Below, piece after piece: positions 6,123 to 7,183 of a stretch of 7,183 nt of DNA. Location: positions 1-7,183 of the forward strand of contig JAEWMK010000329.1 in NCBI GenBank assembly GCA_023457235.1, in the 5' to 3' direction. The number at the start of each line of letters is the position of its first letter. Position 1 is the stretch's first letter. The DNA comes from Bacillota bacterium (GTDB lineage Bacteria > Bacillota > Bacilli > Bacillales > Bacillaceae_J). The notes beneath the pieces were generated by a model, which saw only the letters and a list, made by a program, of their open reading frames with translations, was not told the origin of the DNA and did no database searches. The position numbers and the translations under genes are program-made.

Positions 6123-6888
6123 AGGCAAAGTTTATCTTGTTGGGGCAGGTCCCGGCGATCCAAAATTAATAACCATTCGCGGTTTAGAGTGCATTCAGCA
6201 AGCAGATGTAATTATCTACGACCGGTTGGTCAATTCTGAATTATTGGATTACGCTCCTAAGACTGCTGAATTTGTTTTTTGTGGAAAATTCCCCAACCAC
6301 CATGTTATTCGCCAAGAAGCGATTAATCAATTATTAGTAGAAAAAGCATGCGAAGGGAAAAAGGTTACCCGTTTAAAAGGCGGTGACCCTTGTGTATTTG
6401 GTCGTGCCGGGGAAGAAGCTGAAGTATTAGTGCGTCATCATATTCCATTTGAAATTGTCCCAGGTATTACGGCGGGGATTGCGGCGTCGGCTTATGCTGG
6501 TATACCGGTCACACATCGGGATTATTGCACGTCCTTTGCGATGGTGACCGGTCATTTAAGTGATGAAAAAATGGAAGACGCCAAAAAGTGGAAGGCGCTT
6601 GCGACAGGAATTGATACGATCGCCTTTTATATGGGCATGAGCAATATTTCCTTAATAAGCAATAACTTAATAAAATACGGAAAAGACCCTAAAACACCTG
6701 TAGCGATTATTCGTTGGGGGACGACGACACACCAAGAAACATGTGTCGGCACGCTCGAGAATATAGCGGCAAAGGTCAATCAATATAATATCAAAAACCC
6801 GGCCATTGTGTTGGTAGGCGAGGTTGTCAACTTAAGAAATAAATTGCAATGGTTTGAGGAAATGGTGATTTCTGCTAAAGCACAATAG
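6115..6888 (+). CDS. cobA: Uroporphyrinogen-III C-methyltransferase (SUMT; CobA/NirE)
   Basis: Transfers two methyl groups from S-adenosylmethionine to C2 and C7 of uroporphyrinogen III, giving precorrin-2, the entry to siroheme, cobalamin and heme d1. At 257 residues it is a stand-alone SUMT, without the CysG dehydrogenase/chelatase half or a HemD fusion. Family motifs occur in order: the N-terminal loop VGAGPGDP (residues 9-16), YDRLV, RLKGGDPCVFGRAGEE, VPGITAGIAASAYAGIPVTHR, MVTGH, YMGMSN and RWGTT. The start ATG overlaps the chelatase stop by eight bases, so both are co-translated. Within a nirS cluster such a gene is named nirE; a housekeeping copy probably exists elsewhere. The precorrin-2 dehydrogenase needed between this step and the chelatase is not in the window. 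GC content looks somewhat higher than in nirS. Confidence 0.95.
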   Translation: MNKGKVYLVGAGPGDPKLITIRGLECIQQADVIIYDRLVNSELLDYAPKTAEFVFCGKFPNHHVIRQEAINQLLVEKACEGKKVTRLKGGDPCVFGRAGEEAEVLVRHHIPFEIVPGITAGIAASAYAGIPVTHRDYCTSFAMVTGHLSDEKMEDAKKWKALATGIDTIAFYMGMSNISLISNNLIKYGKDPKTPVAIIRWGTTTHQETCVGTLENIAAKVNQYNIKNPAIVLVGEVVNLRNKLQWFEEMVISAKAQ

Positions 6889-6917
6889 GAGTAGGAATAA
6901 ATAGTGGAGGGAAAAAG

Positions 6918-7183
6918 ATGTCGACAGAGATTGTTTCAAAACTGAATATTGAAAACTCACTAATGTTTGTAAAATGTGCTGGAGATGTTGGTTTTGCTAT
7001 TGTTGATGTAGAAACAGAAAAGCTCGTAAAACATGTTGGCCATGGCGAATATCCTCATAAAGCAACCTTTCACCCAAATGGAAGATGGGCTTATTTATCT
7101 TTTATCGTTCATTCAACAATTGAAGTAATCGATATGAAAACACTCGAAACCGTTTACGTTGAAAAAAATATGCCAAAAGGCAG
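6918..7183 (+). CDS. Beta-propeller protein, probably cytochrome d1/NirF-like, C-terminus cut by window edge
   Basis: Only 88 full codons are visible. A strong ribosome site GTGGAGGG (6904-6911) lies six bases before ATG 6918, 29 bases after the methyltransferase stop, so it belongs to the same operon. The visible part shows propeller blades of the YVTN/d1 type: GDVGFAIVDVETEKLVKHVG, then PHKATFHPNGRWAYLSF and IEVIDMKTLETVYVE. The opening resembles the G-D-L-G-V-V-I-x-x strand of NirF, the protein that acts in late heme d1 synthesis. Unlike the exported NirF of Pseudomonas and Paracoccus, no signal peptide or lipobox is seen, so it looks cytoplasmic. No heme c motif precedes the propeller, which argues against NirS or NirN. 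The assignment rests on blade pattern and context; another d1-domain or YncE-like protein remains possible. Confidence 0.6.
   Translation, partial: MSTEIVSKLNIENSLMFVKCAGDVGFAIVDVETEKLVKHVGHGEYPHKATFHPNGRWAYLSFIVHSTIEVIDMKTLETVYVEKNMPKG

Overview
The window is low-GC DNA with strong Shine-Dalgarno sequences, sigma-A-like promoters and a Gram-positive lipoprotein signal peptide. This points to an aerobic or facultative member of the Bacillaceae (Firmicutes). The quinol-dependent nitric oxide reductase closely resembles the Geobacillus/Bacillus type as I remember it. I cannot name a species.

Layout: (1) 1-2183, minus strand: a quinol-dependent nitric oxide reductase (qNor; norB/norZ) whose C-terminus is cut by the window edge. 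(2) 2184-2373: a divergent control region with two FNR/CRP-type dyads, a promoter for each direction and a palindrome in the norB leader. (3) 2374-3068, plus strand: a Crp/Fnr-family regulator interrupted by a one-base frameshift exactly between its sensor half and its DNA-binding half. (4) 3069-3483: a 415-base AT-rich non-coding region with a third FNR/CRP-type dyad and strong inverted repeats. It serves as upstream region and leader for nirS. (5) 3484-5229: nirS, a cytochrome cd1 nitrite reductase made as a lipoprotein. (6) A bulged stem-loop, then a tight run of a sirohydrochlorin chelatase (5361-6122), a uroporphyrinogen-III C-methyltransferase (6115-6888, overlapping by 8 bases), and the start of a beta-propeller protein of likely cytochrome d1/NirF type (from 6918, cut by the window edge).

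How the parts fit: NirS reduces nitrite to nitric oxide outside the membrane and qNor reduces the toxic NO to N2O using membrane quinol. The genes after nirS supply early steps of heme d1 synthesis: uroporphyrinogen III to precorrin-2 by the methyltransferase, then metal insertion on the way to siroheme by the chelatase. The propeller protein probably acts in a late d1 step. The window is therefore a denitrification island. Its notable points are a cd1-type (heme d1) nitrite reductase in a Gram-positive background, where copper NirK is the commoner choice; a broken or split regulator; and three similar FNR/CRP-type boxes in front of norB, the regulator and nirS. I see no tRNA, rRNA, CRISPR array, insertion sequence or integrase.
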